Positions 1 through 8,341 of a stretch of DNA of 64,000 bases are shown one piece after another. Source of the stretch: Hyphomicrobiaceae bacterium (lineage in GTDB: Bacteria > Pseudomonadota > Alphaproteobacteria > Rhizobiales > Hyphomicrobiaceae); assembly GCA_030655135.1 (NCBI GenBank), contig JAURWC010000074.1:124001-188000 (forward strand), read 5' to 3'. The position numbers were made by a program, and so were the translations under genes. Below the pieces are notes generated by a model. It ran no database searches. It was given only the letters and a program-made list of their open reading frames with translations, and had not been told where the DNA came from. How positions within the stretch are numbered: the stretch's first letter is position 1; each line of letters opens with the position of its first letter.

Positions 1-150
1 GGTCAGGTCGTCTGGCACGCGGGCGCAGGAGAGACGGCCACAGCACTGCTTGCGCCCGGCCGCTATAAATATCGCACCAAGGATGGCATCCAGAAGTCGT
101 TCGATGTTCGCAACGGCGAGCGTCAGACGCTTCGGCTCAGCGAGAACTGA
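1..150 (+). CDS. 3' end of exported repeat-domain protein (partial)
   Basis: Frame 1 is open from the window edge to a TGA at 148-150, giving 49 residues of a C-terminus. The segment LLAPGRYKYRTKDGIQKSF followed by a short charged tail matches, by eye, the C-terminal repeat of the next gene (LAPGKYIAVAKHAGKVFKR), so the two are tandem paralogues. The shared pattern of a Leu-x-Pro-Gly-x-Tyr turn followed by beta strands suggests an extracytoplasmic beta-sandwich module. The start, any signal peptide and the full length lie outside the window. Function unknown. Confidence 0.7.
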   Translation, partial: GQVVWHAGAGETATALLAPGRYKYRTKDGIQKSFDVRNGERQTLRLSEN

Positions 151-158
151 GGCGCAGA

Positions 159-1160
159 ATGCTGATGAAAGCTACAAAACGCGTTTGGACGTCTTGGGCG
201 ATGGTCTCCATCGCCCTGGCGGCGCTGGCGCTGCCGGCTGCGGCCCAGCAAGACATGATAGACGGCGCAGCGCCCTCGGGTAGTGACGACGCGACGGCGC
301 CGCCCGTGCAGGAACAGCCGCCGGCACCGGACGCAGGCAGCGGCACGACAGTTATCCCGCGCAGCGAACCGCCCGCCGGATCGACGACGGCGATTGATCC
401 CGCAGGCCCCGATCAGTTGCAACTGGTGGCGCTGTTGACGGCGGACGGGCAACGCATCGAGCAAGGCATGATCTGGCGCATCTACGCGCCGCTGCCCGAA
501 AAGGGCAAGGTGAAGCTGCTCAGCACGCACGAAGAGCCCAGCCCGAAATTGACGCTGAAGCCGGGCGAGTATGTCGTGAACGCGGCGTTCGGGCGGGCAT
601 ATCTCACGCGGAAGATCTCCCTCAAACCCGGCACCGCGACTATTGAACAGTTCGTGCTGAACGCCGGCGGCCTGCGCGTATCGGCCAAGGTCGGCGAGGC
701 GGACGCGCCGGGAAACACCGTGCGCTTCAACATTTATTCCGATCGCGACCAGCAGGATAACCGCCGCACCATCATGATGGGCGCCAAACCCGGCGTGGTG
801 GTGCGGCTGAACGCCGGCATCTATCAGATCGAGTCCACCTACGGCGACGCCAACGCGACGGTCCGCACCGACGTGACCGTTGAAGCCGGAAAGCTGACCG
901 AGACGGCTCTAAAACACGCCGCCGCACGAGCCACGTTCAAGCTCGTGGCGCGCCCTGGCGGTGAAGCAACAGCAGACACGCAGTGGCGCGTTGAGACATC
1001 ATCGGGACAGCTGGTGAAGGAGAACGCAGGCGCGTTTCCAACCCACATGCTGGCGCCGGGCAAGTACATCGCCGTTGCCAAGCATGCCGGCAAGGTGTTC
1101 AAGCGCGAATTCGCCGTCGAAGACGGCTCGCAGCAAGAAATCGAAGTGCTGATGGAATAG
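159..1160 (+). CDS. exported protein with repeated beta-sandwich-like modules
   Basis: 333 residues; function not recognised. The N-terminus has a basic stretch, a hydrophobic core of about 18 residues and an Ala-Ala-Ala-Gln end near residue 29, a typical Sec signal peptide. A Pro/Ala/Ser-rich linker follows (about 30-85). The rest holds three similar modules, each with a Leu-x-(Pro/Ala)-Gly-x-Tyr turn (near residues 130, 210 and 297) then alternating strands. It starts 8 bp after the stop of its paralogue upstream, with a GAGGCG ribosome site overlapping that stop; a second ATG two codons later is possible. The pair is probably co-transcribed. A periplasmic or surface role is inferred only from the signal peptide. 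Confidence 0.75.
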   Translation: MLMKATKRVWTSWAMVSIALAALALPAAAQQDMIDGAAPSGSDDATAPPVQEQPPAPDAGSGTTVIPRSEPPAGSTTAIDPAGPDQLQLVALLTADGQRIEQGMIWRIYAPLPEKGKVKLLSTHEEPSPKLTLKPGEYVVNAAFGRAYLTRKISLKPGTATIEQFVLNAGGLRVSAKVGEADAPGNTVRFNIYSDRDQQDNRRTIMMGAKPGVVVRLNAGIYQIESTYGDANATVRTDVTVEAGKLTETALKHAAARATFKLVARPGGEATADTQWRVETSSGQLVKENAGAFPTHMLAPGKYIAVAKHAGKVFKREFAVEDGSQQEIEVLME

Positions 1161-1187
1161 CGCGCGACGATCGTCCGCGCACGAAGA

Positions 1188-1886
1188 TCAGAAGTCGGTC
1201 AGCACCCAGTCGCTCGGGCAGCCGTTACTGAGCATGCGTTTGTCGACAGTATCGCGATCCGCTGGGCGGGACAGGTCGTGGAACAGGTTGCGTGCGATCT
1301 GCCATTGCTCGCAGGCGGTCGTGGGATCGCCGTTGCTGAGATAGAGATCGCCGAGTTCAAGGCGGGCCAACGCGTGAGGCTCGTCCAGGCGGTTGAGCGC
1401 AGCGACGCGGATGGCATCGCGAAGGCGAGACGCCGCCTCGTCCTTCTGCCCAGCCGCGACATAGGCCGTCGCCTGTTTGATGTACAGGTGCGCCAGTTCG
1501 CTGCTGTTGCCGCCCGCTTCGCTGCGCGCGATGGCCTCCGCGAAACCGGCCGGATCGGCCGCGGGGGTGCCGGATGCAGGCGCAGGGACAGTGGCATCCG
1601 GCTGCAGGAGCGCATCGGCTGGCGCCGATGCTGGAACCGCCACGGCGGCGGGTGCCACAGCGGGGGGAGCCCGCACTGGCTCCGCGGCTGCTGAAGGCGC
1701 CTCATTGAGCGCGCGTTGCATGGGAATAGTGCCCTCAAGCCTCTCGGGCGGCGGCGCCGTTGCCGCGTCCGGTCGTGGTGTTCGCGATTGGCGAGCCGCC
1801 CATATTGCCGCAAGGGCCACCAACGCGAGGGGCAGAGCCAGCAGCAGCCATCCGAGCGTCCCGTCGATCGCAAAGCTTTGCTGCAT
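1188..1886 (-). CDS. membrane-anchored TPR-like protein
   Basis: 232 residues. One N-terminal transmembrane segment (about 12-30, Leu/Ala rich) is followed by a basic stop-transfer segment, then a long Pro/Ala-rich linker (about 40-115), then a helical C-terminal domain (about 120-232). The C-terminal part has the small/large residue spacing of tetratricopeptide repeats (for example YVAAGQKDEAASRLRDAIR and LGDLYLSNGDPTTACEQW). Topology suggests an inner-membrane anchor with a soluble TPR scaffold. It is convergent with the preceding gene (27 bp apart). No specific partner can be named. Confidence 0.65.
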   Translation of the reverse strand: MQQSFAIDGTLGWLLLALPLALVALAAIWAARQSRTPRPDAATAPPPERLEGTIPMQRALNEAPSAAAEPVRAPPAVAPAAVAVPASAPADALLQPDATVPAPASGTPAADPAGFAEAIARSEAGGNSSELAHLYIKQATAYVAAGQKDEAASRLRDAIRVAALNRLDEPHALARLELGDLYLSNGDPTTACEQWQIARNLFHDLSRPADRDTVDKRMLSNGCPSDWVLTDF

Positions 1887-2104
1887 GCGCTGCCCTCCCC
1901 CTACCGTGCCGACAATAAGTGCCTCTGGAACCTAGCGAATTGACGCAGCCTTCGCCGCGGGCGGGTGTCATTTGGCCGTCCGTATGCGTAATGTTCGCGA
2001 TATTTCCGTGATACGACGTTGCAGCTAGCCGATGCGGGGGGTCAAGTCTTGACCCGCAGCGCAACTTGGGTCACACGGCCATGCACCGCAAAAAGGACTT
2101 CACG

Positions 2105-3286
2105 ATGAGCCGTTCCGACAAGACCGACAAGGGAAGGCGCCACGCCGCGACAGAAGTCGTGCATGAAGGGCGCGATCCCAAGGCACAACACGGCTTCGTC
2201 AATCCGCCGGTCTATCGCGGGTCGACCGTGCTGTTTCCCACAGTGGAAGAACTGTTCGCCCGGCGCCAACCCTACACGTACGGCCGGCGCAGCACGCCGA
2301 CCGTCAAGGCGCTGGAAAACGCGATCGCGACGATCGAAGGCGGCGCTGTAACGACGCTGACAGCGTCAGGCTATCAAGCGGTGACGACGGCCATCCTGGC
2401 GTTTGCCGAGAGCGGCGATCACATCCTGATGGTCGACAGCGTCTACCAGCCGACGCGGACCTTCTGCGATGTGATGCTGAAGAAGCTGGGCGTCGAGACC
2501 GAGTACTACGATCCGCTGATCGGCGGCGGCATCGCAGCTCTCGTGCGGCCGAATACGCGACTGATCTTCACCGAGAGCCCGGGCTCGCAGACGCTGGAAA
2601 TGCAGGACATCCCGGCAATCGCCAAGGTGGCACGCGAGAAGAAGCTCTGGCTGCTCATGGACAACACGTGGGCCAGTCCGCTTTATTTCAAACCATTCCT
2701 GCATGGCGTCGACGTCTCGATACAGGCGGCGACCAAGTACATCGTCGGCCATGCAGACGCCATGCTGGGCACGATCACCGCCAACGAGCGCGCCGCGAAA
2801 TTCATTGACCGCGCCAAGGAAACACTCGGCACCTGCCCCGGCTCCGAAGAAACGTACTTGGGTCTGCGCGGCCTGCGCACGCTCGACGTGCGGCTGGAGA
2901 GGCACCAGAAATCTGCGCTCGATATCGCAATGTGGCTCGCGGCGCGGCCTGAAGTCGCGCGCGTGTTGTACCCCGCCCTCCCTGGCGATCCGGGCCATGC
3001 CCTGTGGCGGCGTGACTTCCTGGGCGCGACGGGGCTGTTCTCTGTCGTGCTCAAGACAAGCGAGGCCAAGGCCGTCGCCGCCATGCTCGATGGCCTGGAG
3101 CTGTTCGGCATGGGGTATTCCTGGGGCGGTTATGAAAGCCTCGTCATCCCATTCAATCCGTCGTCCTATCGCACCGCCACGCGCTGGACCGACGAGGGGC
3201 AGGCCCTGCGCTTCCATATCGGGCTCGACGATGTCCGTGATCTCAAGGCCGACCTCGAAGCTGGCTTCAAGCGCCTGGCCGGCTAG
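2105..3286 (+). CDS. metC: cystathionine beta-lyase
   Basis: 393 residues from the ATG at 2105, preceded by AAAAAGGAC; an upstream in-frame ATG at 2066 would add 13 residues that look non-native. The protein is a Cys/Met-metabolism PLP enzyme: the N-terminal VNPPVYRGSTVLFPT segment, the YGRRSTPT substrate/PLP segment, and the PLP-lysine context SIQAATKYIVGHADAMLG about residue 213. Length and motifs fit MetC-type cystathionine beta-lyases, which cleave cystathionine to homocysteine, pyruvate and ammonia. Gamma-synthase or methionine gamma-lyase are related alternatives, but the RLERHQKSALDIA region looks like the beta-lyase branch. A single-gene unit with a hairpin terminator about 40 bp downstream. 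Confidence 0.88.
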   Translation: MSRSDKTDKGRRHAATEVVHEGRDPKAQHGFVNPPVYRGSTVLFPTVEELFARRQPYTYGRRSTPTVKALENAIATIEGGAVTTLTASGYQAVTTAILAFAESGDHILMVDSVYQPTRTFCDVMLKKLGVETEYYDPLIGGGIAALVRPNTRLIFTESPGSQTLEMQDIPAIAKVAREKKLWLLMDNTWASPLYFKPFLHGVDVSIQAATKYIVGHADAMLGTITANERAAKFIDRAKETLGTCPGSEETYLGLRGLRTLDVRLERHQKSALDIAMWLAARPEVARVLYPALPGDPGHALWRRDFLGATGLFSVVLKTSEAKAVAAMLDGLELFGMGYSWGGYESLVIPFNPSSYRTATRWTDEGQALRFHIGLDDVRDLKADLEAGFKRLAG

Positions 3287-3325
3287 CCCGCGCGAAGGCG
3301 CAGTCGCTTAATTGCGTCTTAACCC

Positions 3326-3345
3326 CTGCAAGGCTTGCAGCTTTT
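3326..3345 (+). terminator. hairpin terminator after metC
   Basis: CTGCAAG (3326-3332), one base, CTTGCAG (3334-3340), followed by CTTTT. A perfect 7-bp inverted repeat with a T run 40 bp after the metC stop fits an intrinsic terminator. Confidence 0.6.
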
Positions 3346-3432
3346 AACGGTGCAACGGCTGGTTGTTTGACCCGCGGCACTGATCGCGTGAGGCTGTTTC
3401 CAGGCTTGTAGATTTTTCATTCGATCATTGCC

Positions 3433-4344
3433 ATGTCTCGTCTCTCGTCCACTTTGCGGAACGATGCCGGCGGCCGGGAAGCCGCCGCCGATGCACGTTG
3501 GCTGGAGATCAGCCACGTCATAGAAAAGCTGTCGACGGCGAGCGACGTCAACGACGTCGCCGCGTACGTCTCGCAAGCGGCCCGCTCGCTGGTTGGAGCC
3601 GACGGCGTCACCTTCGTCCTGCGTGAAGGTGCGCTCTGCCACTACGTCGAAGAAGACGCGGTGGGCCCCCTTTGGAAGGGGCAGCGTTTTCCAATGAGCG
3701 CGTGCATCTCCGGATGGTCGATGTTGAACGCGGCGACGGCAATCGTGCCGGACGTCTACGCCGATCCGCGCATTCCAGTCGCAGCCTACGAGCCGACGTT
3801 CGTGCGCAGCCTGGTGATGGTGCCGATCGGCAGCGAACCTCTCGGCGCGATCGGCGCCTACTGGTCGACGAAGCGTACAGTCGACAGCGAAACCCTTGGC
3901 TTGCTTGAACTGCTGGCCCGCGTGACGATTCCGGCTGTGAACATGGTGCATATGCGCACGATGCTTGAGCACGCCGAAGTGCGCGCGATCCGAGCACACG
4001 AGATTGCCCGCATCGGCGCGTGGACGCTCGACACGGAGACTTGCAAGTTATCCGTATCGCAGATCTTCCGCAGCCAGATGGGCCGCATGAGTGAAGGCCA
4101 ATTCACCTACGGCGATCTGATCAATCAACTTCACCCGGAAGACCGGGAGGCGCTCCGCGCCAGCATCACCAACGCGGCGGACAATGGCGAAAATTTCGGC
4201 CTCGCCTGCCGTGTCATCTGGGCTGACGGCAGCGTGCACTGGCTCGACCTTCGCGCCGACGTCTTGCGCGACAGCCGCGGTGTCGTGACAAGGTTGTGTG
4301 GCGTCTCCAGCAGTATCGATATTTCAAGGCGGGGTGGGCTCTAG
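3433..4344 (+). CDS. GAF-PAS sensor protein without output domain
   Basis: 303 residues. Residues about 25-175 look like a GAF domain (VIEKLSTASDVNDVAAYVSQ opening, LVMVPIGS and GAIGAYWS core strands). Residues about 190-300 look like a PAS domain of the PAS_3 type with a PAC tail (IGAWTLDTETCKLSVS, HPEDREALRA, DGSVHWLDLRADVLRDSRG). The protein ends right after the PAC motif, so no histidine kinase, GGDEF/EAL or HTH domain follows. It probably acts as a stand-alone sensory or modulatory module. Its stop overlaps the convergent bluB stop by 4 bp. Ligand unknown. Confidence 0.75.
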   Translation: MSRLSSTLRNDAGGREAAADARWLEISHVIEKLSTASDVNDVAAYVSQAARSLVGADGVTFVLREGALCHYVEEDAVGPLWKGQRFPMSACISGWSMLNAATAIVPDVYADPRIPVAAYEPTFVRSLVMVPIGSEPLGAIGAYWSTKRTVDSETLGLLELLARVTIPAVNMVHMRTMLEHAEVRAIRAHEIARIGAWTLDTETCKLSVSQIFRSQMGRMSEGQFTYGDLINQLHPEDREALRASITNAADNGENFGLACRVIWADGSVHWLDLRADVLRDSRGVVTRLCGVSSSIDISRRGGL

Positions 4345-4985
4345 CGCTTCAGCAGACGATCCGTCGATGCGGAGCGCGGTTGCCACCCGTGCCGCTCCAA
4401 CTCGGGATCGAGGTGCTCCTCTTGCGGCCAGCCGGCACAGAGATAGGCGACCAGGTGCCATGTCTCTGGAACAGCCAGGGCGGCATGCACGGTAGCTGGA
4501 TCCAGGATCGAGACCCAACCGACCCCGAGACCCCGCGCGCGCGCCGCGAGCCAGAATGTGTGCACGGCGGTCACGGTGGAATAGTCCAGCATCTCCGGCA
4601 TCGTGCGGCGGCCAAGTCCGGCCCCCTGCTGGGTTTCACGATCACAAAAAACGGCGAGTTGCACGGGCGCTGCATCGAGCCCTTCCAGCTTGAGTTGGGC
4701 GTACAGCTCGGCCTGCTCGCCCGCGTAGCCGCGCAAGGCGTCGTCGTTGCAGGCCGCGAAGCTGTCGCGCACCGCCTGGCGTGCAGGCGCTGATTGTACT
4801 TCTACCCAGCGCCACGGCTGGCTGTTGCCGACCGACGGCGCCAGCTCTGCGGCGGAGAGACAATCATCAAGGAGTTGGGGGTTGACCGGGTCGGTGCGGA
4901 AGCGGCGCACATCTCGCCGCCACGCGAACAGGCGCGTCAGGTCGGCAGCGAAAGCGGCATCGAACGCGCCGGCTTTCCTGCTCAT
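4341..4985 (-). CDS. bluB: 5,6-dimethylbenzimidazole synthase BluB
   Basis: 214 residues, of the flavin-destructase nitroreductase-like family. Seen: RRDVRRF near residue 24, APSVGNSQPWRW near residue 49, and YSTVTAVHTFWLAARARGLG near residue 135, all typical of BluB. BluB makes the lower axial ligand of B12 by oxygen-dependent breakdown of reduced FMN. Its start overlaps the cobB stop (ATGA), so it is the last gene of the leftward cobL-cobE-cobM-cobA-cobB-bluB unit. The family assignment and the context agree. Confidence 0.92.
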   Translation of the reverse strand: MSRKAGAFDAAFAADLTRLFAWRRDVRRFRTDPVNPQLLDDCLSAAELAPSVGNSQPWRWVEVQSAPARQAVRDSFAACNDDALRGYAGEQAELYAQLKLEGLDAAPVQLAVFCDRETQQGAGLGRRTMPEMLDYSTVTAVHTFWLAARARGLGVGWVSILDPATVHAALAVPETWHLVAYLCAGWPQEEHLDPELERHGWQPRSASTDRLLKR

Positions 4986-6328
4986 GACGCGGCCCGCGCA
5001 ATCGCATGGAAGAAGCTGCCGCTGACGTTGCCACGCCGTCCACCCACGTCGCCGAGGTCGTTGCCGTAGGCATCAATGGCGGTGGCGAACGGCGCGTCGC
5101 GACCCGGCGCCGTGACACTGGCGTAGTGGAACTCGTGCCCGCGCAGATGCGTGCCGGCCGCACCAAGAGCGCCTTCGGCCGACAAGGTGATGTCCCGATA
5201 GCCCAGGTGCAGCTTGCGCTTGGCGAAGCTGGTGGCGTGGCCCAGCAATCCAGCCATCTGGTGTGTCTCGCCGTCAGCGGTTTCGAGCGCCTCGCCCAGC
5301 ACCATGTAGCCGCCGCACTCGCCGTGAACCGGCCGCGATTGGGCGAACGCTCGCAGGCCATCAAGAAAACCTGGCCGCGCCGCAAGTTCGGCGGCGAACA
5401 ATTCAGGATAGCCACCGGGCAACCAGCAGACATCGGCGGCGTCGGGCGGCGCTTCGTCTCTCAGCGGCGAGAAGGCGTGGATCTCGGCCCCCGCCGCGCG
5501 CCAGCCGTTCAACACATGCGGATAGATGAAGGAGAACGCCGCATCGTCAGCAAGCGCGATGCGCTGGCCGGGCGGCCGCAACGCGGCATCGACGGGCTGC
5601 GACGGCGCAAGCTGGAGCGGCTGCGCCAGCGCTAGGACGCGGTCAACATCGACATGCCGGGCGATGATGCCCGCCAGGTGATCGAGCCGCGCATCCAGCG
5701 AGCCGACCTCGCGCGCCTGCACGAGCCCCAGATGGCGTTCCATCATGTTCAGGCCTTCGGTGCGCGGAATGGCACCGACGACGGGAAGGCCGGTCTGCTC
5801 GATCGCCTGCGTGGACAGGCGGATGTGGCGATCACTGCCGCACTTGTTGAGGATGACGCCAGCCACCGTCAGCCGCTTGTCGAACGTCGCGCAGCCCAGC
5901 GCGACCGCGCCGGCCGTCTGCGACTGGCCGCTGACATCCAGCACCAGCAGCACGGGCAGGCCGAGTACGGCGGCGATGTCGGCGCTCGATCCGGTGGCGC
6001 CGGGTTCGCCGGGAACGCCGTCGAACAGGCCCATGTGCGCCTCTGCCAGCACGTGGGAAGCCGACTGCGCCGTCGCGGCGGCGAGCGATTGCAGCAACGC
6101 GGGCGACATGGCCCAGCTGTCGAGGTTGAGGCTCTGGCGGCCGGTGGCGGCCTCGTGGAACGCGGGATCGATGTAGTCGGGCCCGCACTTGGCGCCGGAG
6201 ACCGCGTGGCCGCGCTGCGTCAGCGCGCGCATGAGGCCCAGCGTCACGACCGTCTTGCCGCTACCGGAGCGCGGCGCGGCGATGAGCAAGCCCCGGGCGC
6301 TTTGGGGGGCGCTTTCGGCGGCGCTCAT
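4982..6328 (-). CDS. cobB: cobyrinate/hydrogenobyrinate a,c-diamide synthase
   Basis: 448 residues. The N-terminal ATP-dependent amidoligase domain starts with IAAPRSGSGKTVVTLGLMRA (P-loop about 17-27) and the GAKCGPDYIDPAFH segment. A C-terminal class I glutamine amidotransferase domain has HGECGGYMVLGEAL with the nucleophilic cysteine. The enzyme amidates the a and c side chains before cobalt insertion in the aerobic pathway. Length fits CobB (about 430-460). ATGA overlaps couple it to cobA upstream and bluB downstream. Confidence 0.95.
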   Translation of the reverse strand: MSAAESAPQSARGLLIAAPRSGSGKTVVTLGLMRALTQRGHAVSGAKCGPDYIDPAFHEAATGRQSLNLDSWAMSPALLQSLAAATAQSASHVLAEAHMGLFDGVPGEPGATGSSADIAAVLGLPVLLVLDVSGQSQTAGAVALGCATFDKRLTVAGVILNKCGSDRHIRLSTQAIEQTGLPVVGAIPRTEGLNMMERHLGLVQAREVGSLDARLDHLAGIIARHVDVDRVLALAQPLQLAPSQPVDAALRPPGQRIALADDAAFSFIYPHVLNGWRAAGAEIHAFSPLRDEAPPDAADVCWLPGGYPELFAAELAARPGFLDGLRAFAQSRPVHGECGGYMVLGEALETADGETHQMAGLLGHATSFAKRKLHLGYRDITLSAEGALGAAGTHLRGHEFHYASVTAPGRDAPFATAIDAYGNDLGDVGGRRGNVSGSFFHAIARAAS

Positions 6329-7137
6329 ATCTCGCTCTCCGTTGCCGGCCAGTTGGTCTGCAGCTGCGGCGCAAGCTGCGCGCGCAGGCTCACGATCGAG
6401 CCGATGGCGATGATGGCGGGTGTGTCGATGTCCGCAGCCGTCATGTCGCTGGCGGCTTCGGCAAGGTGCGTCTCGATGATACGGGCGCGCGGTGTCGTGG
6501 CCTCGACCATGACAGCCACGGGGGTCTCAGCGCCGAGGCCGTTGGCCATCAGCGTATTCGCGATCTGCGCTAGGTTGCGGCGCGCCATATAGAGCACGAG
6601 CGGTTGGCCGCTGCGGGCCAGCGCGGCCCAGTCGGCCGGATGATCGGCATCGGCCGGATGGCCGGTAGCCAGGATCACGGCGTGATTGGTGGTGCGCGTG
6701 GTGGCCGGAATGCCGGCCATCGTAAGTGCCGCGAGACCGGACGTGATGCCGGGAATGACGCGGAAGGGAATGCCGGCTTCGGTCAGCACCAAGGCTTCCT
6801 CGCCACCGCGGCCGAAGACGAACGGGTCTCCGCCCTTGAGGCGCAGCACGCGCTTGCCTTCGCGCGCCAGCTCCACGAGACGCAATGAAATATCGGTTTG
6901 CTTGGCCGAGGGACGGCCGCCGCGCTTGCCGGCGTACTCCAGCGTCACGCCATCGCGCGCGAACGCCAGCACGTCTTCGGAAACGAGCGCATCATAGACG
7001 ATGATGTCGGCGTGCTGCAGGGCATGCAGCGCGTGCAGCGTCAGCAGGCCGGGATCGCCGGGACCGGCGCCGGTCAACCATACCGTTCCCGGCTCGAACT
7101 CGGGATGGATCTTGCCCTTCTTCACGGTCTGCTTCAT
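6325..7137 (-). CDS. cobA: uroporphyrinogen-III C-methyltransferase
   Basis: 270 residues, of the SUMT family: [18 protein letters not shown] at the N-terminus (SAM-binding GxGPGD loop), [32 protein letters not shown] and the VIPGITSG segment. It methylates uroporphyrinogen III at C2 and C7 to precorrin-2, the entry to the pathway; the product could also feed siroheme synthesis. No CysG-type dehydrogenase/ferrochelatase domain is fused. ATGA overlaps join it to cobM and cobB. Confidence 0.95.
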   Translation of the reverse strand: MKQTVKKGKIHPEFEPGTVWLTGAGPGDPGLLTLHALHALQHADIIVYDALVSEDVLAFARDGVTLEYAGKRGGRPSAKQTDISLRLVELAREGKRVLRLKGGDPFVFGRGGEEALVLTEAGIPFRVIPGITSGLAALTMAGIPATTRTTNHAVILATGHPADADHPADWAALARSGQPLVLYMARRNLAQIANTLMANGLGAETPVAVMVEATTPRARIIETHLAEAASDMTAADIDTPAIIAIGSIVSLRAQLAPQLQTNWPATESEI

Positions 7138-7895
7138 TGCCCGCCTCCGCGGTAACGGCGGCGATAATCGACGTCGTAAAGAGCACTTTCGCGGAAGTCT
7201 TCCGCGGCGAGCACGCGGCCCACCAGGATCAACGCGGTGCGTTCCATGGGAGCTGCGGCAATGGCTTGGCCGATGCTGGCGAGCGTGCCGCGCACGATGC
7301 GCTCATCGGGCCAGCTGGCGCGGAAGACGATGGCGCAGGCGCAATCCTCGCCGTAGTGCGGCACGAGTTCGCTGACGACACGATCGAGCGCGTGGATGGA
7401 CAGATGCACGGCGAGCGTTGCGCCCGTGCGCGCGAACGCTTCGAGCGTTTCCTTCGGCGGCATGGATGATGCACGCCCGCCGGTGCGCGTCAGCACGAGG
7501 CTTTGCGAGACTTCGGGCAGCGTTAGTTCGCGGCCGAGCGCGGAGGCGGCGGCGGCGAAGGCCGGCACGCCGGGCGTCATCGTGTACGGAATGTCGAGAT
7601 CGCGCAGGCGGCGCATCTGTTCACCGGCCGCACTCCAGATCGAGATGTCGCCGGAATGCAGCCGGGCGATATCGTGGCCGGCGGTGTGCGCGGCCTGAAA
7701 CTCGGCAACGATCTCATCAAGCGACATCGGAGCGGTATCGACGATGCGCGCGCCCGGTGGACAGTAGTCCAGCAACGCCGCCGGCACGAGCGATCCCGCG
7801 TAGAGGCACACCGGACACCGCGCGATGAGATCACGCCCGCGAACGGTGATGAGATCAGGCGCGCCCGGTCCGGCGCCGATGAAATGCACAGTCAT
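7134..7895 (-). CDS. cobM: precorrin-4 C11-methyltransferase
   Basis: 253 residues of the tetrapyrrole methylase fold: [20 protein letters not shown] at the N-terminus, [23 protein letters not shown] and [18 protein letters not shown], which is the CobM/CbiF signature. It methylates C11 of precorrin-4. The ATG overlaps the cobE stop (ATGA). The repeat unit that forms the cobE 3' end lies immediately upstream, so it also supplies the cobM translation-initiation region, and no strong ribosome site is visible. Confidence 0.94.
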   Translation of the reverse strand: MTVHFIGAGPGAPDLITVRGRDLIARCPVCLYAGSLVPAALLDYCPPGARIVDTAPMSLDEIVAEFQAAHTAGHDIARLHSGDISIWSAAGEQMRRLRDLDIPYTMTPGVPAFAAAASALGRELTLPEVSQSLVLTRTGGRASSMPPKETLEAFARTGATLAVHLSIHALDRVVSELVPHYGEDCACAIVFRASWPDERIVRGTLASIGQAIAAAPMERTALILVGRVLAAEDFRESALYDVDYRRRYRGGGQ

Positions 7896-8341
7896 TGTGG
7901 ATTACCGTTCTGACGGAGAGCGCGGTGTATGGGGTCAGACCCATGGGTCTGACCTCGAAGCTCGACGGTCGCGGCTTTGGCCAGCGCACACGTCGCGCTA
8001 GCGGATTTGATGCGCGGCAAGATAAGCACGCTTCCCTGCCCTGCCGCGGCCAGAGCGGAGGCTTCTGAAACAGAACACACGCCGAACAGCCGCGCCGAGC
8101 CCGCGCTGTCCGTGACACCGCCCTCCCCGGCTTGCATGGCCTCGTTGGACATCGGCAGAAGTCGAAGACCCAATTGCGCGGCAGCTGCGACGATGCCGGG
8201 CTCGTCTGCCTTGCCCGCGGCAGTCGCGATGGCGCTCAGCTGCGCGGCGTCGATACGGGCCTCGGCGAGCGCGCGTTCGATCAGGGCGACCACCTCGGCG
8301 GCGTCCACGCCTTTTCGGGTTCCGATGCCGGCAATGATCAT
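7892..8341 (-). CDS. cobE: cobalamin biosynthesis protein CobE (CbiG C-terminal-like), repeat-derived C-terminus
   Basis: 149 residues from the ATG at 8341, whose ATGA overlaps the cobL stop; earlier in-frame ATGs at 8386 and 8359 lie inside cobL and are less likely. The core [20 protein letters not shown], the [16 protein letters not shown] region and the [20 protein letters not shown] segment match CobE / CbiG C-terminal domains, which assist the C17-methylation/ring-contraction stage. The last 24 or so residues come from a palindromic repeat (reading RGQTHGSDP) that continues to the stop codon. The native C-terminal end therefore looks replaced. Functionality not testable here. Confidence 0.85.
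   Translation of the reverse strand: MIIAGIGTRKGVDAAEVVALIERALAEARIDAAQLSAIATAAGKADEPGIVAAAAQLGLRLLPMSNEAMQAGEGGVTDSAGSARLFGVCSVSEASALAAAGQGSVLILPRIKSASATCALAKAATVELRGQTHGSDPIHRALRQNGNPQ
7904..7977 (-). repeat. solo palindromic repeat unit at the cobE 3' end
   Basis: The palindrome starts at 7931 (GGGGTCAGACCCATGGGTCT) and diverges only at its last bases (7955-7956). Flanks on both sides (CTCGACGGTCGCGGC at 7961-7975; GTCAGAAC on the coding strand) resemble the flanks of the copies in cobG. It reads in the same codon phase as the copies in cobG and cobN. No second copy and no inner segment are present here. Confidence 0.8.

Noticed and set aside
5654-6592. 312-codon plus-strand ORF opposite cobB and cobA
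   Set aside because: Antisense frame of two well-recognised enzymes, no domain pattern.
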